From positions 1-5,250 of the forward strand of contig RFXE01000134.1 of NCBI GenBank assembly GCA_009921785.1: DNA of 5,250 nucleotides, in the 5' to 3' direction. Made by a program: the position numbers and the translations under genes. Shown piece after piece: positions 5,045 to 5,250 of this stretch. The notes beneath the pieces are model-generated. The model was given only the letters and a program-made list of their open reading frames with translations, made no database searches and had not been told where the DNA came from. Position 1 is the first letter of the stretch. Each line of letters starts with the position of its first letter. This stretch comes from Alphaproteobacteria bacterium. Its GTDB lineage: Bacteria; Pseudomonadota; Alphaproteobacteria; Rhizobiales; Beijerinckiaceae.

Positions 5045-5250
5045 ATGGACCAGCGGGAGCTTGGTAAGAGCGGCTTGCGTGTTTCGTCCCTTGGCCTCGG
5101 CTGTATGGGTATGTCGGAATTCTATGGCGCCTATGATGACGCGACGTCGATTAAGGTCATTCATCATGCAATCGATCTGGGTGTTACTTTTTTCGATACT
5201 GCCGATATGTATGGCGTCGGCCATAATGAGGAATTGTTGGGCCGCGCAAT
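5045..5250 (+). CDS. Aldo/keto reductase, N-terminal part (3' end beyond window)
   Basis: Probable cytoplasmic NADPH-dependent oxidoreductase that reduces aldehydes or ketones; its substrate cannot be told. Sixty-eight codons are visible, out of a family length of about 320-350 residues. The N-terminus MDQRELGKSGLRVSSLGLGC and the following MGMSEFYG (21-28) are typical of the group with YajO, IolS and plant/yeast AKR13-type proteins. FFDTADMYG at 49-57 carries the catalytic Asp (D51) and Tyr (Y56) with the standard five-residue spacing; the catalytic Lys and His lie beyond the edge. GHNEELLGRA at 59-68 matches the family. It is on the same strand as the frc genes but separated by 81 bases, so it may be an independent unit. 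No link to fructose uptake is shown. Confidence 0.9.
   Translation, partial: MDQRELGKSGLRVSSLGLGCMGMSEFYGAYDDATSIKVIHHAIDLGVTFFDTADMYGVGHNEELLGRA

Noticed and set aside
1..5250. Mobile elements, CRISPR, tRNA/rRNA or a new defence system
   Set aside because: No transposase or integrase motifs, regular repeat-spacer pattern, terminal repeats or RNA gene signatures were seen; the content is fully accounted for by a conserved sugar transport locus and its neighbour.

Overview
The window is a sugar-uptake locus from an alphaproteobacterium, most likely of the order Hyphomicrobiales (Rhizobiales). That placement rests on gene order and recognisable protein sequence: a ROK-family repressor gene divergent from a periplasmic binding protein, a permease, a single-domain ABC ATPase and a small P-loop kinase. 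This is the arrangement of the frcR / frcBCAK fructose (also ribose/mannose) system described in Sinorhizobium meliloti. GC content is moderate and codon use is alphaproteobacterial. No phage, transposon, CRISPR, tRNA or rRNA sequence was seen.

Layout: 1-1120 (minus) holds most of the ROK regulator gene (frcR-like), whose 3' end lies beyond the left edge. 1121-1343 is the divergent control region. It contains a perfect 29-bp palindrome (1185-1213) overlapped on both sides by -35-like boxes, a likely shared operator. 1344-2369 is frcB (secreted binding protein). 2370-2474 is a gap with a strong UUCG-capped hairpin, then frcC (permease, 2475-3536), frcA (ATPase, 3536-4318, overlapping frcC by one base) and frcK (kinase, 4325-4963). 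After an 81-base gap, 5045-5250 is the 5' end of an aldo/keto reductase gene that runs off the right edge.

How it works together: FrcB captures sugar in the periplasm, FrcC forms the membrane channel and FrcA powers import. FrcK is a nucleoside/pantothenate-kinase-like protein of unproven substrate that is probably co-translated with the transporter. The ROK protein probably binds the palindrome, controls both its own gene and frcB, and is relieved by sugar or a sugar phosphate. The frcB-frcC hairpin probably lets frcB transcript accumulate above that of the membrane components, which agrees with the much stronger codon bias of frcB.

I did not find a clearly new biological system. The points most worth following up are the palindromic operator with mirrored promoters, the regulator's lack of the usual ROK zinc and sugar-contact motifs, the intercistronic hairpin, and the unassigned kinase.
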